Origin: Chryseobacterium sp. 6424
Lineage (GTDB): Bacteria > Bacteroidota > Bacteroidia > Flavobacteriales > Weeksellaceae
Assembly: GCF_003692615.1 (NCBI RefSeq)
Contig: NZ_CP023540.1
Coordinates: forward strand, 2,046,001-2,110,000
Direction of reading: 5' to 3'
DNA: 64,000 nucleotides
How positions within the stretch are numbered: the stretch's first letter is position 1; every line of letters begins with the position of its first letter. The notes beneath the pieces are model-generated. The model saw only the letters and a program-made list of their open reading frames with translations, was not told the origin of the DNA and did not search any database. Below are positions 8,903-18,012 of this stretch, in pieces. A program made the translations under genes and the position numbers.

Positions 8903-9841
8903 ATGACAAAGGTCGTTAAAGAAAATAAATTTTCATTTTATTTAAAAGGGTACTCGCGGGGGTTTATACCTGTAAAAACGGCAGAAAAGAAAATAGAGGA
9001 GCTTTATAAAGCCCTTTCTAGCAATGACATCAAAAAGGCCGAAGCAAGAGTTGATTATTACAATAAAATAGACAGTAAAGTTAAAACCGTACGGAATGGT
9101 ACAAAAATAGAAGATTTACTGAATCCTCGGAGCAAGAAAGTTTATTATTTCGACACATTTGAATTTGCCAGATACTTCCCAAAAGACAATTTAATTGATT
9201 TTGCCTTTGGTGATGTGAATACCATTCTAGACATCCCGACGATAACCAAGAGCCGGCCCATTCACGGGGATAACGCGAATAACATCCTGATGAATTTGAA
9301 TAAGGTGCGACATTTCATCTCTGTACGGGATTCCTTAAAATTCTCCGCAAAGAAGAATCTAATGGTTGGCAGGGCGGCTGTTCATCAAAAGCACCGCATC
9401 AAATTCTATGAGCAGTATTTTAACCATCCTTTATGTGATTTAGGACAGATCAATAAAAATGGTGGAAATCCGCAGATGCTGAAACCAAAGATCAGTATAG
9501 AAGAGCACCTGAAATATAAATTTATTCTGAGCCTGGAGGGAAATGATGTTGCAAGTAACTTAAAATGGATCATGTCATCAAATTCCATCGCTATTTCCCC
9601 TCCTTTGAAGATGGAGACCTGGTATATGGAGGGAACCTTAGTACCAAACGAACACTTTATCTGCATCAACGAAGATTATACTAATCTGGAAGAGAGACTT
9701 CATTACTACCTTGATCACGAAAATGAATGCAGAAATATTATAGAAAATGCACAAGAATACCGTAAACAATTTGACAACAAAAATGCAGAAAGTTTAATTT
9801 CGCTTTTGGTATTAAAAAAGTATTTTAAAAACATCCAGTAA
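8903..9841 (+). CDS. Glycosyltransferase family 90 (CAP10/LpsA-like)
   Basis: A 312-residue protein whose second half matches the GT90/CAP10 domain: KFILSLEGNDVASNLKWIMSSNS, then a PP-x-METWYMEG segment and a C-terminal DYTNLEERLHYYLDHENECRNI repeat-like helix. The family includes LPS inner-core glycosyltransferases of Gram-negatives and O-xylosyltransferases of fungi and animals. No signal peptide or membrane segment is visible, so it acts on the cytosolic side. The gene is visibly richer in A and T than gltX and accA beside it, which hints at horizontal acquisition. A small cupin gene follows 14 bases downstream. Confidence 0.82.
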   Translation: MTKVVKENKFSFYLKGYSRGFIPVKTAEKKIEELYKALSSNDIKKAEARVDYYNKIDSKVKTVRNGTKIEDLLNPRSKKVYYFDTFEFARYFPKDNLIDFAFGDVNTILDIPTITKSRPIHGDNANNILMNLNKVRHFISVRDSLKFSAKKNLMVGRAAVHQKHRIKFYEQYFNHPLCDLGQINKNGGNPQMLKPKISIEEHLKYKFILSLEGNDVASNLKWIMSSNSIAISPPLKMETWYMEGTLVPNEHFICINEDYTNLEERLHYYLDHENECRNIIENAQEYRKQFDNKNAESLISLLVLKKYFKNIQ

Positions 9842-9855
9842 TAAAACGAATTATC

Positions 9856-10200
9856 ATGTTAGAAGTAGGAGAGAGACCGTGGGGAAAATATTATGTTTTG
9901 GAAGATGAACCACAGTATAAACTGAAAAGGATTGAAGTAAACCCCGGGCAAAGACTTTCATATCAGTATCATCATCAGCGACAGGAATTCTGGACGATCG
10001 TCGAGGGAACAGCAGTGGTGGTTTTGGATGGCGCAGAACATCATTTGAAATATGGTGAGAGCATATACATCCCGCTGGGTGCAAAACACCGGATCATGAA
10101 TTTATCTGATAAGCCACTTGTTTTTATAGAAGTACAAACCGGAACCTATTTTGGCGAAGATGACATCGTACGCATAGAGGACGATTACGAAAGGAAATAG
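9856..10200 (+). CDS. Cupin, mannose-6-phosphate isomerase type II-like
   Basis: A 114-residue single cupin domain with the motif G-x5-H-x-H variants (YQYHHQRQEFWTIVEG at 37-52, then GESIYIPLGAKHRI). This is the arrangement of the C-terminal isomerase domain of bifunctional ManC/AlgA enzymes, here as a stand-alone protein starting VGERPWGKYYVLE. It probably interconverts phosphosugars, or acts as a lone cupin epimerase, for the surface glycan made by the neighbouring transferases. It is read with the GT90 gene. There is no nucleotidyltransferase partner in the window. Confidence 0.8.
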   Translation: MLEVGERPWGKYYVLEDEPQYKLKRIEVNPGQRLSYQYHHQRQEFWTIVEGTAVVVLDGAEHHLKYGESIYIPLGAKHRIMNLSDKPLVFIEVQTGTYFGEDDIVRIEDDYERK

Positions 10201-10212
10201 CGGTTACCGCCT

Positions 10213-11472
10213 TCAGATTTCTTTTTTTGCGGTCACAATCATATCCACAGCACGATCAAACTTCGCTAAGACCGTCTTCCAGTCAAAATTATCGGTAACA
10301 TACTTTTGGGCTCTTAACTTTTCTTTCTGGTGATCGTCTTCCGAGAGATCTATATACTTCTGTAAACTTGAGGTGAAGGTTTGCTGATCATCGAAAGAAG
10401 CCCCTGTATTACTTTTCACGATATGATCATAAAGTACCGCACACGATCTGTTAACAATTACCGGAACACCTGCGGCCATGGCTTCCAACGTCACCAGCGA
10501 AAGGCTTTCATAATACGAAGGCATGATCATCGCCAAGGCATGGTACAGGTACGTGTGCTTCAGTTCTTCACTCACAAATCCTGTATAAAAGACAGAACTG
10601 TCGTGATAGGTCTTTTTCATGTAATTTTTCCCTACCACCACCAGCTTATAATCATTGTACTGAGGATTCGATTTTTTGAACTGCAAGAAATAATGAATCA
10701 TTTTATCGCATCCTTTAGCCAGGTCTATCCTACCGATGTATATAAAATATTTCTTTGATGTCAAGTTTTCGGGCAGTTTTTCAAACTTTCCGGCATACGG
10801 AGTAATGCCCAGGCCGGCTACATCAACGTTTTCTGAAGTTTTGAAATGCTTCTCCACCAGCGACCTCTCGCACTCGGTATTATACATGATGAATGTAGGC
10901 AGGGAAAATATGTTCTCATATGGCTTTGTATAAAGTATCGGCTCATCGTGGGCAGTAGGCACGAAAATAGATTTTTCAGCCACAATAGGCATCCCGACAA
11001 CTGTAGGATAATATAGATAGGTGAAAAAGATAAATACATCGAAACGGTTCTTGTTCTCAGAAATGTATTCAATCAAATCTGGGACGTAAGGGCCTTGGCC
11101 GATTAGCCACTTATCAATATGCTGTTGGGTTACCTTAGAGATCCTAAAGGCTTTGTCTACCCTATTGAATACACCAAGAAATTTTAAGATCTTGAAATAT
11201 TTCTTCTTTTTATAGATAGCGCGTCTCGCCTGGCGTGTGGTTTTTTTTCTTTGCTTGAAGGTGCGGAAGCGGCGTACGGCAATGCCATTCACCAAATCTG
11301 GACCTTCCGGGTAATAATTATCCCAGCCATGATAATCCAGCGCAGTAGAGCTTAGGACTTCCACCGAATATCTCTTCACAAGCTGTTCAGCCAAGATGCG
11401 GGCATGGAACTCGGCCCCGCCATTAACTTCTAACCCATATCTCTGAACAACGATGGCTATTTTTTTATCCAT
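10213..11472 (-). CDS. Glycosyltransferase family 4 protein
   Basis: A 419-residue GT-B fold transferase. The N-terminal acceptor domain starts IAIVVQRYGLEVNGGAEFHAR. The C-terminal nucleotide-sugar domain carries FIYIGRIDLAKGCDKMI and the E-x7-E motif in PSYYESLSLVTLEAMAAGVPVI. It is a cytosolic or membrane-associated enzyme of surface polysaccharide synthesis. It lies 6 bases downstream of the CDP-glycerol transferase-like gene on the minus strand, so these two form an operon. Donor and acceptor sugars cannot be read from sequence. Confidence 0.88.
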   Translation of the reverse strand: MDKKIAIVVQRYGLEVNGGAEFHARILAEQLVKRYSVEVLSSTALDYHGWDNYYPEGPDLVNGIAVRRFRTFKQRKKTTRQARRAIYKKKKYFKILKFLGVFNRVDKAFRISKVTQQHIDKWLIGQGPYVPDLIEYISENKNRFDVFIFFTYLYYPTVVGMPIVAEKSIFVPTAHDEPILYTKPYENIFSLPTFIMYNTECERSLVEKHFKTSENVDVAGLGITPYAGKFEKLPENLTSKKYFIYIGRIDLAKGCDKMIHYFLQFKKSNPQYNDYKLVVVGKNYMKKTYHDSSVFYTGFVSEELKHTYLYHALAMIMPSYYESLSLVTLEAMAAGVPVIVNRSCAVLYDHIVKSNTGASFDDQQTFTSSLQKYIDLSEDDHQKEKLRAQKYVTDNFDWKTVLAKFDRAVDMIVTAKKEI

Positions 11473-11478
11473 AGATTT

Positions 11479-12531
11479 TTATAGGAAGTTAAATCTTAAA
11501 TATTTCACCTTCCAGCGTATTTTTAACTTACGGACCAGATTCAGTGGTTTTGGTTTCAGTTTCCCTTGGTAATTTTCAATAAAATCATCCACCGCCTGAA
11601 GTACACGCCGCGAATTTTGGCCATCGCGGTGCGCCTCATGATGCAGCGTATATTGATGAATCTCGTCCATCAGCTCTTGTGGTCTTTGCAAGGCTCTCTC
11701 AAGCGCTTCGCCGATCGCATCCTTATCGTTTACATCTATCAAATGCTTACCCGGATGCGTGTTCCTGTACGTCACCACCGGTTTATCCAGCAGCATGGCT
11801 TCAATAATGATGGATGAGCTGTCGCATAACATCACATCTATCTTCCTCAGTGTCTCCAAACCATCATTAAACCTTTGGAAGTTCACATGCGGGAATTCCT
11901 CTGCCAAGGATCTATACTCCGCTATCAACGCAGGATCATCCAGTTTTGGGTGGAAAGTGATGAGCCAGTCCCATGGCTTTGTAGCCATTAACCCGCGGAG
12001 TGTATCATACAACTTGTCTGCCGACGAAATATCTTTCGTGAAAGTCGGCGAATATAAAACCAGCGGACGCGGATTCCCAGGTGCGCCGGGAGCTACTTTA
12101 AAAAAAGGATCTACCTTACACCAACCGGTTTCATAAATCTTGAAGAAACCTTTCTCTTGGGATAGTTTCTGGAAGTAAGCAGTGCTGCTTGGCCCTTGGG
12201 TACAGTAAATATCAAACCAGCCACGAATGGTGAAATGGTCGTCTATCCTTTCGATTCTTTTTTTCATCGCGTAGCCATGAAAGACCTGCACCTTTACCCC
12301 CGGGAAAAAATCGTACACATGATTTCCCGGCGCAAAAACAGCAATCGGATTATAATCAATCACTTGTTGTATGGTGCTGAGTTGTTTTTCCTGCTTCGTG
12401 AGTAAAACATCGCATGGCTCTTCGATAAACCACGCAACTTCATCACCGTTCTTCCAGATCTCCTCTTGCAAAGGCCGAAGGATTGAATAACTGTAAGGAA
12501 GCGAAACAAAAAATAAATACTTCTTAGGCAT
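11479..12531 (-). CDS. CDP-glycerol glycerophosphotransferase family protein
   Basis: A 350-residue protein whose C-terminal half resembles the CDP-glycerol/TagF-like GT-B fold: LVLYSPTFTKD, FHPKLDDP, then DVMLCDSSSIIIEAMLLDKPVV, which is the usual D-SS-x4-E signature of this family. In Gram-positives these enzymes polymerise teichoic acids; in a Gram-negative they more likely add a phosphoglycerol or related group to a surface glycan. I use the ATG at 12529-12531 (MPKKYLFF); an upstream GTG adds 13 residues. It forms a two-gene operon with the GT4 gene. Confidence 0.78.
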   Translation of the reverse strand: MPKKYLFFVSLPYSYSILRPLQEEIWKNGDEVAWFIEEPCDVLLTKQEKQLSTIQQVIDYNPIAVFAPGNHVYDFFPGVKVQVFHGYAMKKRIERIDDHFTIRGWFDIYCTQGPSSTAYFQKLSQEKGFFKIYETGWCKVDPFFKVAPGAPGNPRPLVLYSPTFTKDISSADKLYDTLRGLMATKPWDWLITFHPKLDDPALIAEYRSLAEEFPHVNFQRFNDGLETLRKIDVMLCDSSSIIIEAMLLDKPVVTYRNTHPGKHLIDVNDKDAIGEALERALQRPQELMDEIHQYTLHHEAHRDGQNSRRVLQAVDDFIENYQGKLKPKPLNLVRKLKIRWKVKYLRFNFL

Positions 12532-12650
12532 CTTGATAGATTTCGCCAAAAATACAGAAATATCCAACACTATAACCCGTAAATTTAATCAACGACCGCC
12601 AAAATACGGGCTATTTGTAGTCGGGGTAATGTTTAAACACAATTTCGGAT

Positions 12651-12658
12651 TATATTTG
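12651..12658 (+). promoter_or_regulatory. Likely -7 box of the second GT4 gene
   Basis: TATATTTG (TAnnTTTG) lies 44 bases before the ATG at 12703, in the 171-base gap between two divergent glycan genes. No clear TTTG element is found 19-21 bases upstream. Confidence 0.45.
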
Positions 12659-12702
12659 CCACGAAAAAGTTCTGAAAATAACAGCTATCATAAATAAAGT
12701 AA

Positions 12703-13788
12703 ATGAGTGTAAAAATACTGATTGATCTGGAGCGGCTTCGGAGACCATTTTCGGGCATTGCCAACGTGTTCAGGAATCTTGCGCGCGGGATCGAGGAAAG
12801 CGCCCACCCTTTCAGCATTACTTATTTCGGCAAATTCTCTTCGGTTGGTTTTCCTTTAAAAGCAAAAAAGGAATGGAAGAGACGGCATAAATTTTATGAA
12901 AACTTCAGCAAAGACTTTCAGATCATCCATGTAAGTCATCAGGCGTCTTCTTATTTCAAGAAAAATTACAGGAAGTCGCTTAAAGTCGTAACATTGCATG
13001 ACCTTAATTTCCTGCATGAAAACCTGCCGGACAATAAAAAGAAAAAATTGCTGTCCGCAGTGAGGCAAAACCTGGAATATGCGGATTACATCATTTGTAT
13101 TTCACATTTTGTGAAAAAAGATTTTGAGGCTAACCGACATCTGTTTCCTTTAAAGAAACTCAAAGGAATTGAAGTCATTCATAACGGGCTACAACTCCCA
13201 GAAAACCGCGGATATAAGTTAGGGAAATTCAACAACTTCGCAGACAGAAACTACATTTTGAACATCGGTGTGCTCTTCGAGAAAAAAAACCAACTGAGGC
13301 TGATCGAAATGCTACCGTTCTTGGACCGGGACCTGGTGATGATCGCCTCGGAGGAAAGAGAACCCTACGCCTCGGAAGTAAAAAACCGAATTAAAGAACT
13401 GCAACTTGAGGACCGCGTCCACATCCTGAAGAACATCAGCGAGGAAGAGAAATACGCGCTCATACAGCATTGCGAAGCGCTGTGCCATCCCAGTACGGCT
13501 GAAGGATTCGGGATTCCGCCTATTGAAGCCATGTCGCTTGGGAAACCCGTCTTTCTTTCTACCTTTACAAGTTTACCGGAAATCGGCGGTGACTACGCAT
13601 ATTATTTTGAAGATTTCGAAGCTGAAAAAATGGCCGCATTTTATACAGAAAAGGTAAGCAGCTTCCACAAAAATAAAGAGGATCTGGTACCTGAAATAAA
13701 AAACTGGACAAAACAATTTGATTACAAAGTGATGTCCAGCAATTATCTAACATTCTATCAAAAAATAGCAGAAAATGCTACTTCCTGA
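12703..13788 (+). CDS. Glycosyltransferase family 4 (GT1 domain) protein
   Basis: A 361-residue GT-B transferase. The C-terminal GT1 domain shows [19 protein letters not shown], a central [19 protein letters not shown] and the donor-binding [19 protein letters not shown] segment with its E-x7-E glutamates. The N-terminus ([20 protein letters not shown]) resembles mannosyl- and rhamnosyltransferases of surface polysaccharides. It closes the glycan island, and its last 11 bases overlap the 3' end of the convergent rocD gene, so there is no room for an intergenic terminator. Confidence 0.87.
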   Translation: MSVKILIDLERLRRPFSGIANVFRNLARGIEESAHPFSITYFGKFSSVGFPLKAKKEWKRRHKFYENFSKDFQIIHVSHQASSYFKKNYRKSLKVVTLHDLNFLHENLPDNKKKKLLSAVRQNLEYADYIICISHFVKKDFEANRHLFPLKKLKGIEVIHNGLQLPENRGYKLGKFNNFADRNYILNIGVLFEKKNQLRLIEMLPFLDRDLVMIASEEREPYASEVKNRIKELQLEDRVHILKNISEEEKYALIQHCEALCHPSTAEGFGIPPIEAMSLGKPVFLSTFTSLPEIGGDYAYYFEDFEAEKMAAFYTEKVSSFHKNKEDLVPEIKNWTKQFDYKVMSSNYLTFYQKIAENATS

Positions 13789-15022
13789 ATTCGATTACCG
13801 TTTTTCGGATGATATCAACACACTCCATTATCTGCTCTTCGGTGATGACCAATGGCGGCGCCAGTCGGATGATATTGCCGTGGGTAGGCTTGGCGAGCAG
13901 GCCGTTCTCTTTCAGCGCCAGACATAAGTCCCAGGCGGTGGTGCTTTCAGGGGTGTCGTTGATTAAAATTGCATTCAGCAAGCCTTTACCGCGGACTCCA
14001 CTGATCAGATCGGTTTTCTCAATGAGTTTCTCAATCTCCGTACGGAAGATGTTACCCAGTTTCTCTGCTCTTTCCGCCAGATTCTCTTCTTCCACCACGT
14101 CCAGAGCTGCGGTTGCCACAGCACAAGCGAGAGGGTTCCCGCCAAAAGTAGAGCCATGCTGCCCCGGCTTGATGACGTTCATGATGTCATTATTGGCGAA
14201 AACGGCCGACACAGGATACATTCCACCTGATAACGCTTTTCCCAATACCAAAATGTCCGGCTGCACATCCTCATGGTTACAGGCAATCATTTTACCGGTA
14301 CGCGCGATGCCGGTCTGCACCTCATCAGCGATAAATAAAACATTGTGCTGCTTGCAAAGTTCAGCCGCTTTTTTCAGAAAACCTTCATCGGGCACATAAA
14401 CGCCTGCCTCTCCTTGAATGGGTTCCACTAAAAATGCCGCGATATTCTGAGCGTCATTCTTCAAAACTTCTTCCAGCGCGCCGAGGTCATTATAAGGAAT
14501 CTTTACAAATCCTGGCGTGAAAGGACCGTAATTTTTGCTGGCGTCAGGATCGTTGGAGAATGAAACAATCGTTGTGGTACGCCCGTGGAAATTGTTTTCA
14601 CACACAATGATCTTTGCAGCGTTCTCCTGGATGCCTTTTACTTCATAACTCCATTTGCGGGCTAGTTTTACCGCGGTTTCCACAGCTTCCGCGCCGGAAT
14701 TCATTGGTAAAACTTTATCAAAACCAAAGCGTTTGGTTACTTTTTCTTCGTATTCGCCCAATTTGGAATTGTGGAAAGCACGGGAAGTCAAAGCCAGCTT
14801 CTGAGCCTGTTCTGTAAGCGCTTTCACGATCTTAGGATGAGAATGACCCTGATTCACCGCGGAATAGGCCGAAAGAAAATCGTAGTATCGTTTGCCTTCT
14901 ACATCCCATACAAAAACGCCTTCACCACGGTCTAGAACTACCGGAAGCGGATGATAATTGTGTGCGCCGTACTTATCTTCCAGCTCGATATGGTAATTTG
15001 AGGTGTTGCGTGTTGCGTTCAT
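13778..15022 (-). CDS. rocD: Ornithine--oxo-acid transaminase
   Basis: A 414-residue PLP-dependent class III aminotransferase converting ornithine and 2-oxoglutarate to glutamate semialdehyde and glutamate in arginine catabolism. The N-terminal [19 protein letters not shown] is diagnostic of ornithine aminotransferase and separates it from ArgD. The PLP lysine lies in [15 protein letters not shown], with [14 protein letters not shown] just before it. The length is normal. The 3' end overlaps the convergent glycosyltransferase by 11 bases; a toxin-antitoxin pair lies 38 bases upstream on the same strand. Confidence 0.95.
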   Translation of the reverse strand: MNATRNTSNYHIELEDKYGAHNYHPLPVVLDRGEGVFVWDVEGKRYYDFLSAYSAVNQGHSHPKIVKALTEQAQKLALTSRAFHNSKLGEYEEKVTKRFGFDKVLPMNSGAEAVETAVKLARKWSYEVKGIQENAAKIIVCENNFHGRTTTIVSFSNDPDASKNYGPFTPGFVKIPYNDLGALEEVLKNDAQNIAAFLVEPIQGEAGVYVPDEGFLKKAAELCKQHNVLFIADEVQTGIARTGKMIACNHEDVQPDILVLGKALSGGMYPVSAVFANNDIMNVIKPGQHGSTFGGNPLACAVATAALDVVEEENLAERAEKLGNIFRTEIEKLIEKTDLISGVRGKGLLNAILINDTPESTTAWDLCLALKENGLLAKPTHGNIIRLAPPLVITEEQIMECVDIIRKTVIEFRK

Positions 15023-15060
15023 TATTTTGTTTTAAGATGTATTTAAATTAAATGGGTAGA

Positions 15061-15339
15061 TTATTTATCGTTATAGTGCCCGTAGGCAGAAATAAGAATT
15101 ACCACGACTTGAAGTTCCTGTATTTCATAGACATGTCGGTGCTTAGCCGAAATTCGTCTGGAATAAGTTATTTCTTCAAAATGTTTTAACCTCTCCGGCT
15201 TGCCAATACCAACAGTAGGATTGCTTTCCAATTCTTTAATGATCGACAATAGTTTTTTGAGCGCAGCTTTTTCACCGGACTTTTCAAGCTTTAAGATATC
15301 TTTTTCAGCTTGTTCTGAAATTTTGATGATATATTTCAC
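15061..15339 (-). CDS. Txe/YoeB family toxin (RelE superfamily mRNA interferase)
   Basis: A 92-residue RelE-fold protein. The C-terminal signature YSRRISAKHRHVYEI and the last residues SAYGHYNDK match the YoeB/Txe catalytic region, where a C-terminal His-Tyr pair and basic residues cleave mRNA in the ribosomal A site. The start overlaps the last 4 bases of the upstream gene, the usual antitoxin-first coupling. The toxin looks intact. Confidence 0.87.
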   Translation of the reverse strand: MKYIIKISEQAEKDILKLEKSGEKAALKKLLSIIKELESNPTVGIGKPERLKHFEEITYSRRISAKHRHVYEIQELQVVVILISAYGHYNDK

Positions 15340-15560
15340 AACACACTTCTGAAAAGTTTATCCTTAAGTTCTGGTGTCAAAGTCTTCACTTTCCCATCGC
15401 GAACTGCTTCTTTAGATTCTTTTACTTTATTAAAAAATTCTTCTTTCGTCATTTCAGCATCGTCCGGTTGCGTTTCGAAGCGGATTTTCATCTCCTTCAA
15501 GAATGCTTTGATCACGGAAGACTGCTTCTCGGTTTCGGGGATGATAATGATATTTTCCAT
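15336..15560 (-). CDS. Antitoxin of the YoeB-type pair
   Basis: A 74-residue protein overlapping the toxin start by 4 bases. The N-terminus IIIIPETEKQSSVIKAFLKEMKIRFE and the acidic middle QPDDAEMTKEEFF resemble small antitoxins common in Bacteroidota rather than the Phd/YefM fold normally paired with YoeB. Assignment rests mainly on gene order and overlap. It would bind and neutralise the toxin and repress the operon; no operator repeat is obvious in the 119 bases upstream. Confidence 0.75.
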   Translation of the reverse strand: MENIIIIPETEKQSSVIKAFLKEMKIRFETQPDDAEMTKEEFFNKVKESKEAVRDGKVKTLTPELKDKLFRSVL

Positions 15561-15626
15561 AACCCAATGATTTCTACAAAAATACTGATTTCAAAAGATC
15601 CGCCAAACGTATTCACGTATTTCAAT

Positions 15627-15656
15627 AAAAAACACCAGCAAAATGGTGCTGGTGTT
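15627..15656 (-). terminator. Rho-independent terminator of the accB-accC transcript
   Basis: A perfect 10-bp stem (AACACCAGCA / TGCTGGTGTT) with a 6-base loop is followed on the minus strand by TTTTTTATT. It lies 24 bases past the accC stop. Confidence 0.88.
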
Positions 15657-15679
15657 CCTAATTTTTAAAACGAATACTA

Positions 15680-17035
15680 TTAATTATTCTCAAAACGTTT
15701 GTCCATTTTGAAATCTTCCATAAATTTCGTAGTGTAGTTACCCGCAAGATAATCCTCGTCTTCCATCAGCTGTCGGTGGAACGGGATCGTGGTCTTCACA
15801 CCTTCGATATAGAATTCCTCCAGCGCGCGGCGCATCTTTGCGATGGCTTCCTCACGCGTCTGAGCCGTGGTAATAAGCTTCGCGATCATGGAATCATAGT
15901 TCGAAGGAATTGAATATCCTGAATACACATGCGTATCTACGCGAATTCCGTGACCCCCCGGGATGTTCAGGCCGGTAATCTTGCCTGGTGATGGCCGGAA
16001 ATCGTTGTACGGATCCTCAGCGTTGATTCTGCATTCAATTGAATGAAGTTTCGGATAATAGTTCTTTCCGGAAATCGGGCTGCCCGAAGCAAGCAGGATC
16101 TGCTCGCGAATCAGGTCATAATCTACCACCTGCTCTGTGATCGGGTGCTCTACTTGGATCCGCGTGTTCATTTCCATGAAATAGAAGTTACGGTCTTTGT
16201 CCACGAGGAATTCGATGGTCCCAACGCCTTCATATTTAATGTATTCTGCGGCTTTCACAGCTGCAGCACCCATTTTTTCACGAAGTTCATCGGTCATAAA
16301 AGGCGACGGCGTTTCTTCCGTTAATTTCTGGTTTCTTCTTTGCACGGAACAGTCTCTTTCTGAGAGATGACAGGCTTTTCCGTATTGGTCACCAGCGATC
16401 TGAATTTCGATGTGGCGTGGCTCTACGATGAGTTTTTCCATATACATACCGCCGTTTCCGAAGGCTGCTGTAGCTTCCTGTACCGCAGAATCCCAGTGTT
16501 CGTGCAGGTCTTCGGCCTTCCAGACTGCGCGCATTCCTTTTCCACCACCACCTGCGGTAGCTTTGATCATCACAGGATAACCCATTTCTTCAGCAAGTTT
16601 CGCAGCGGTTTCGTAAGAATCGATCAATCCGTCAGAACCGGGCACGCATGGCACTCCCGCCTCTTTCATCGTGGCTTTTGCATTGGCTTTATCGCCCATA
16701 CGGTCGATCTGCTCGGGTGTTGCGCCGATAAATTTGATGCCGTTTTCCTGGCAGATTCTTGAAAAGTTAGAGTTTTCTGAAAGGAAGCCGTAACCTGGGT
16801 GGATCGCATCCGCGTTGGTAATCTCAGCCGCAGCGATGATGTTTGAAATCTTAAGGTACGAATCTTTGCTCATCGGTGGGCCGATGCACACGGCTTCATC
16901 CGCAAATCTTACATGGAGACTGTCTTTGTCTGCAGTGGAATACACCGCAACGGTTTTAATCCCCATTTCTTTGCAGGTGCGAAGGATTCGCATGGCAATC
17001 TCGCCTCTGTTGGCAATCAATATTTTTTTGAACAT
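15680..17035 (-). CDS. accC: Acetyl-CoA carboxylase biotin carboxylase subunit
   Basis: A 451-residue ATP-grasp enzyme that carboxylates biotin on BCCP. The N-terminal [16 protein letters not shown], the ATP-binding loop [12 protein letters not shown], and the active-site [16 protein letters not shown] segment are all present. The C-terminal domain ends with a GVKTTIPFH motif typical of AccC. The length matches the family. It lies 96 bases downstream of accB on the same strand, separated only by a repeat-containing spacer with no terminator, so they are probably co-transcribed. Confidence 0.97.
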   Translation of the reverse strand: MFKKILIANRGEIAMRILRTCKEMGIKTVAVYSTADKDSLHVRFADEAVCIGPPMSKDSYLKISNIIAAAEITNADAIHPGYGFLSENSNFSRICQENGIKFIGATPEQIDRMGDKANAKATMKEAGVPCVPGSDGLIDSYETAAKLAEEMGYPVMIKATAGGGGKGMRAVWKAEDLHEHWDSAVQEATAAFGNGGMYMEKLIVEPRHIEIQIAGDQYGKACHLSERDCSVQRRNQKLTEETPSPFMTDELREKMGAAAVKAAEYIKYEGVGTIEFLVDKDRNFYFMEMNTRIQVEHPITEQVVDYDLIREQILLASGSPISGKNYYPKLHSIECRINAEDPYNDFRPSPGKITGLNIPGGHGIRVDTHVYSGYSIPSNYDSMIAKLITTAQTREEAIAKMRRALEEFYIEGVKTTIPFHRQLMEDEDYLAGNYTTKFMEDFKMDKRFENN

Positions 17036-17044
17036 CTTTTTTGG

Positions 17045-17128
17045 TTTGAAAATTAGATAATTTGAAAATTAGGTAATGTTGTGATGAAAGAATAATCTAA
17101 CATCTAAAGTCTAACATCTACTATCTAA
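17045..17128. repeat. Tandem 16-mer duplication and TCTAA-type periodic repeat between accB and accC
   Basis: Two adjacent 16-mers, TTTGAAAATTAGATAA (17045-17060) and TTTGAAAATTAGGTAA (17061-17076), differ at one base. After a 20-base gap a second low-complexity run repeats TCTAA or close variants five times (17096-17125) at 7-8 base intervals. It occupies almost the whole accB-accC spacer and encodes no protein. Confidence 0.75.
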
Positions 17129-17131
17129 TAA

Positions 17132-17614
17132 TTAAGATGGATCTACAAGGAATAAAGGCTGGTCGTACTCTACCGGCGTTGCGTCATCAACTAGGATTTT
17201 AACGATCTTACCGGAAACTTCAGATTCTATCTGGTTGAACAGTTTCATCGCTTCTATTACGCAGACAACCTTACCCACAGATACCTCATCCCCTACATTT
17301 ACGAAAACATCTTTATCAGGCGCTGGCTTTCTGTAGAATGTACCAATCATGGGAGATTTAATGGTTACATAGTTGCTGTCATCAGAAGCAGGATCTGCTA
17401 CAGAAGTTTGTGCAGGTGCCGCGGCTGGTGCCTGTGTTGGTTGCGGTGCTTGTGGCGCAGTGTGGTAAACGGCCGGCTGTGGCATATAGCTCATCTCGCT
17501 GCCGCCCAATGGTGTTTTGATGGTGATTTCAAAGTCTTTGGTTTTGTATTTTACTTCAGAGACTTCAGCTCGAGAGACGAATTTAATTAGATTCTGGATG
17601 TCTTTAATGTCCAT
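17132..17614 (-). CDS. accB: Biotin carboxyl carrier protein of acetyl-CoA carboxylase
   Basis: A 160-residue BCCP. The N-terminal half is a helix plus an Ala/Pro-rich hinge ([17 protein letters not shown]). The C-terminal biotinyl domain has the biotinylated Lys in [11 protein letters not shown] and ends [12 protein letters not shown]. It carries the carboxyl group between AccC and the AccA/AccD transferase. A full promoter lies just upstream, and rpmF upstream is closed off by a terminator. Confidence 0.97.
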   Translation of the reverse strand: MDIKDIQNLIKFVSRAEVSEVKYKTKDFEITIKTPLGGSEMSYMPQPAVYHTAPQAPQPTQAPAAAPAQTSVADPASDDSNYVTIKSPMIGTFYRKPAPDKDVFVNVGDEVSVGKVVCVIEAMKLFNQIESEVSGKIVKILVDDATPVEYDQPLFLVDPS

Positions 17615-17638
17615 AATGGGATTGTTTGATTGTTATGT

Positions 17639-17671
17639 CAAAGATACTAAAAATGATTAAAAACCAACAAA
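17639..17671 (-). promoter_or_regulatory. Promoter of accB-accC
   Basis: The minus strand has TTTG (17671-17668), a 21-base spacer and TATCTTTG (17646-17639), followed 24 bases later by the accB start. The -33 element overlaps the outer stem of the rpmF terminator. Confidence 0.78.
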
Positions 17672-17706
17672 AAACCACTCAAAATTGAAAAATCTGAGTG
17701 GTTTTT
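17670..17706 (-). terminator. Terminator of rpmF
   Basis: A 12-bp perfect stem (AAAAACCACTCA / TGAGTGGTTTTT) with a 13-base loop lies 37 bases after the rpmF stop. The minus strand continues through a T-rich stretch. Confidence 0.8.
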
Positions 17707-17743
17707 GTATAAAAATGAAGTATTTTCCTTAGAAAATATTTTC

Positions 17744-17947
17744 TTAGTTTTCTTCAGTGGTCTCTACTGTTTTCTCCATTACAACCTTACCTCTGTAATA
17801 AAGTTTACCTTCATGCCAGTGCGCTCTGTGGTATAGGTGCATTTCACCGGAAGTTGCATCTTTTGCTAATTGAGGAACCTCTGCTTTGTAATGGGTTCTT
17901 CGCTTATCTCTTCTTGTTGACGATTGTCTTCTCTTTGGATGTGCCAT
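17744..17947 (-). CDS. rpmF: 50S ribosomal protein L32
   Basis: A 67-residue basic protein of the large subunit. It begins [19 protein letters not shown], the standard L32 N-terminus, with the [18 protein letters not shown] end seen in Bacteroidota versions that lack the zinc-binding cysteines. It follows the DUF177 gene by 65 bases, the conserved yceD-rpmF order. Confidence 0.97.
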   Translation of the reverse strand: MAHPKRRQSSTRRDKRRTHYKAEVPQLAKDATSGEMHLYHRAHWHEGKLYYRGKVVMEKTVETTEEN

Positions 17948-18012
17948 TTTCTTATAATTTTGTTTGATGAGCGATGAGGATTTGATTGCTCAAGCTCATC
18001 ATTTTAAACTAT

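Noticed and set aside
13809..14399. Long plus-strand ORF (196 codons) inside rocD
   Set aside because: It is a shadow of the strongly conserved rocD and resembles no known protein.
17045..17128. Candidate CRISPR array
   Set aside because: Repeats are 5-16 bases, adjoining or irregular, without unique spacers of constant length; no cas genes are present.
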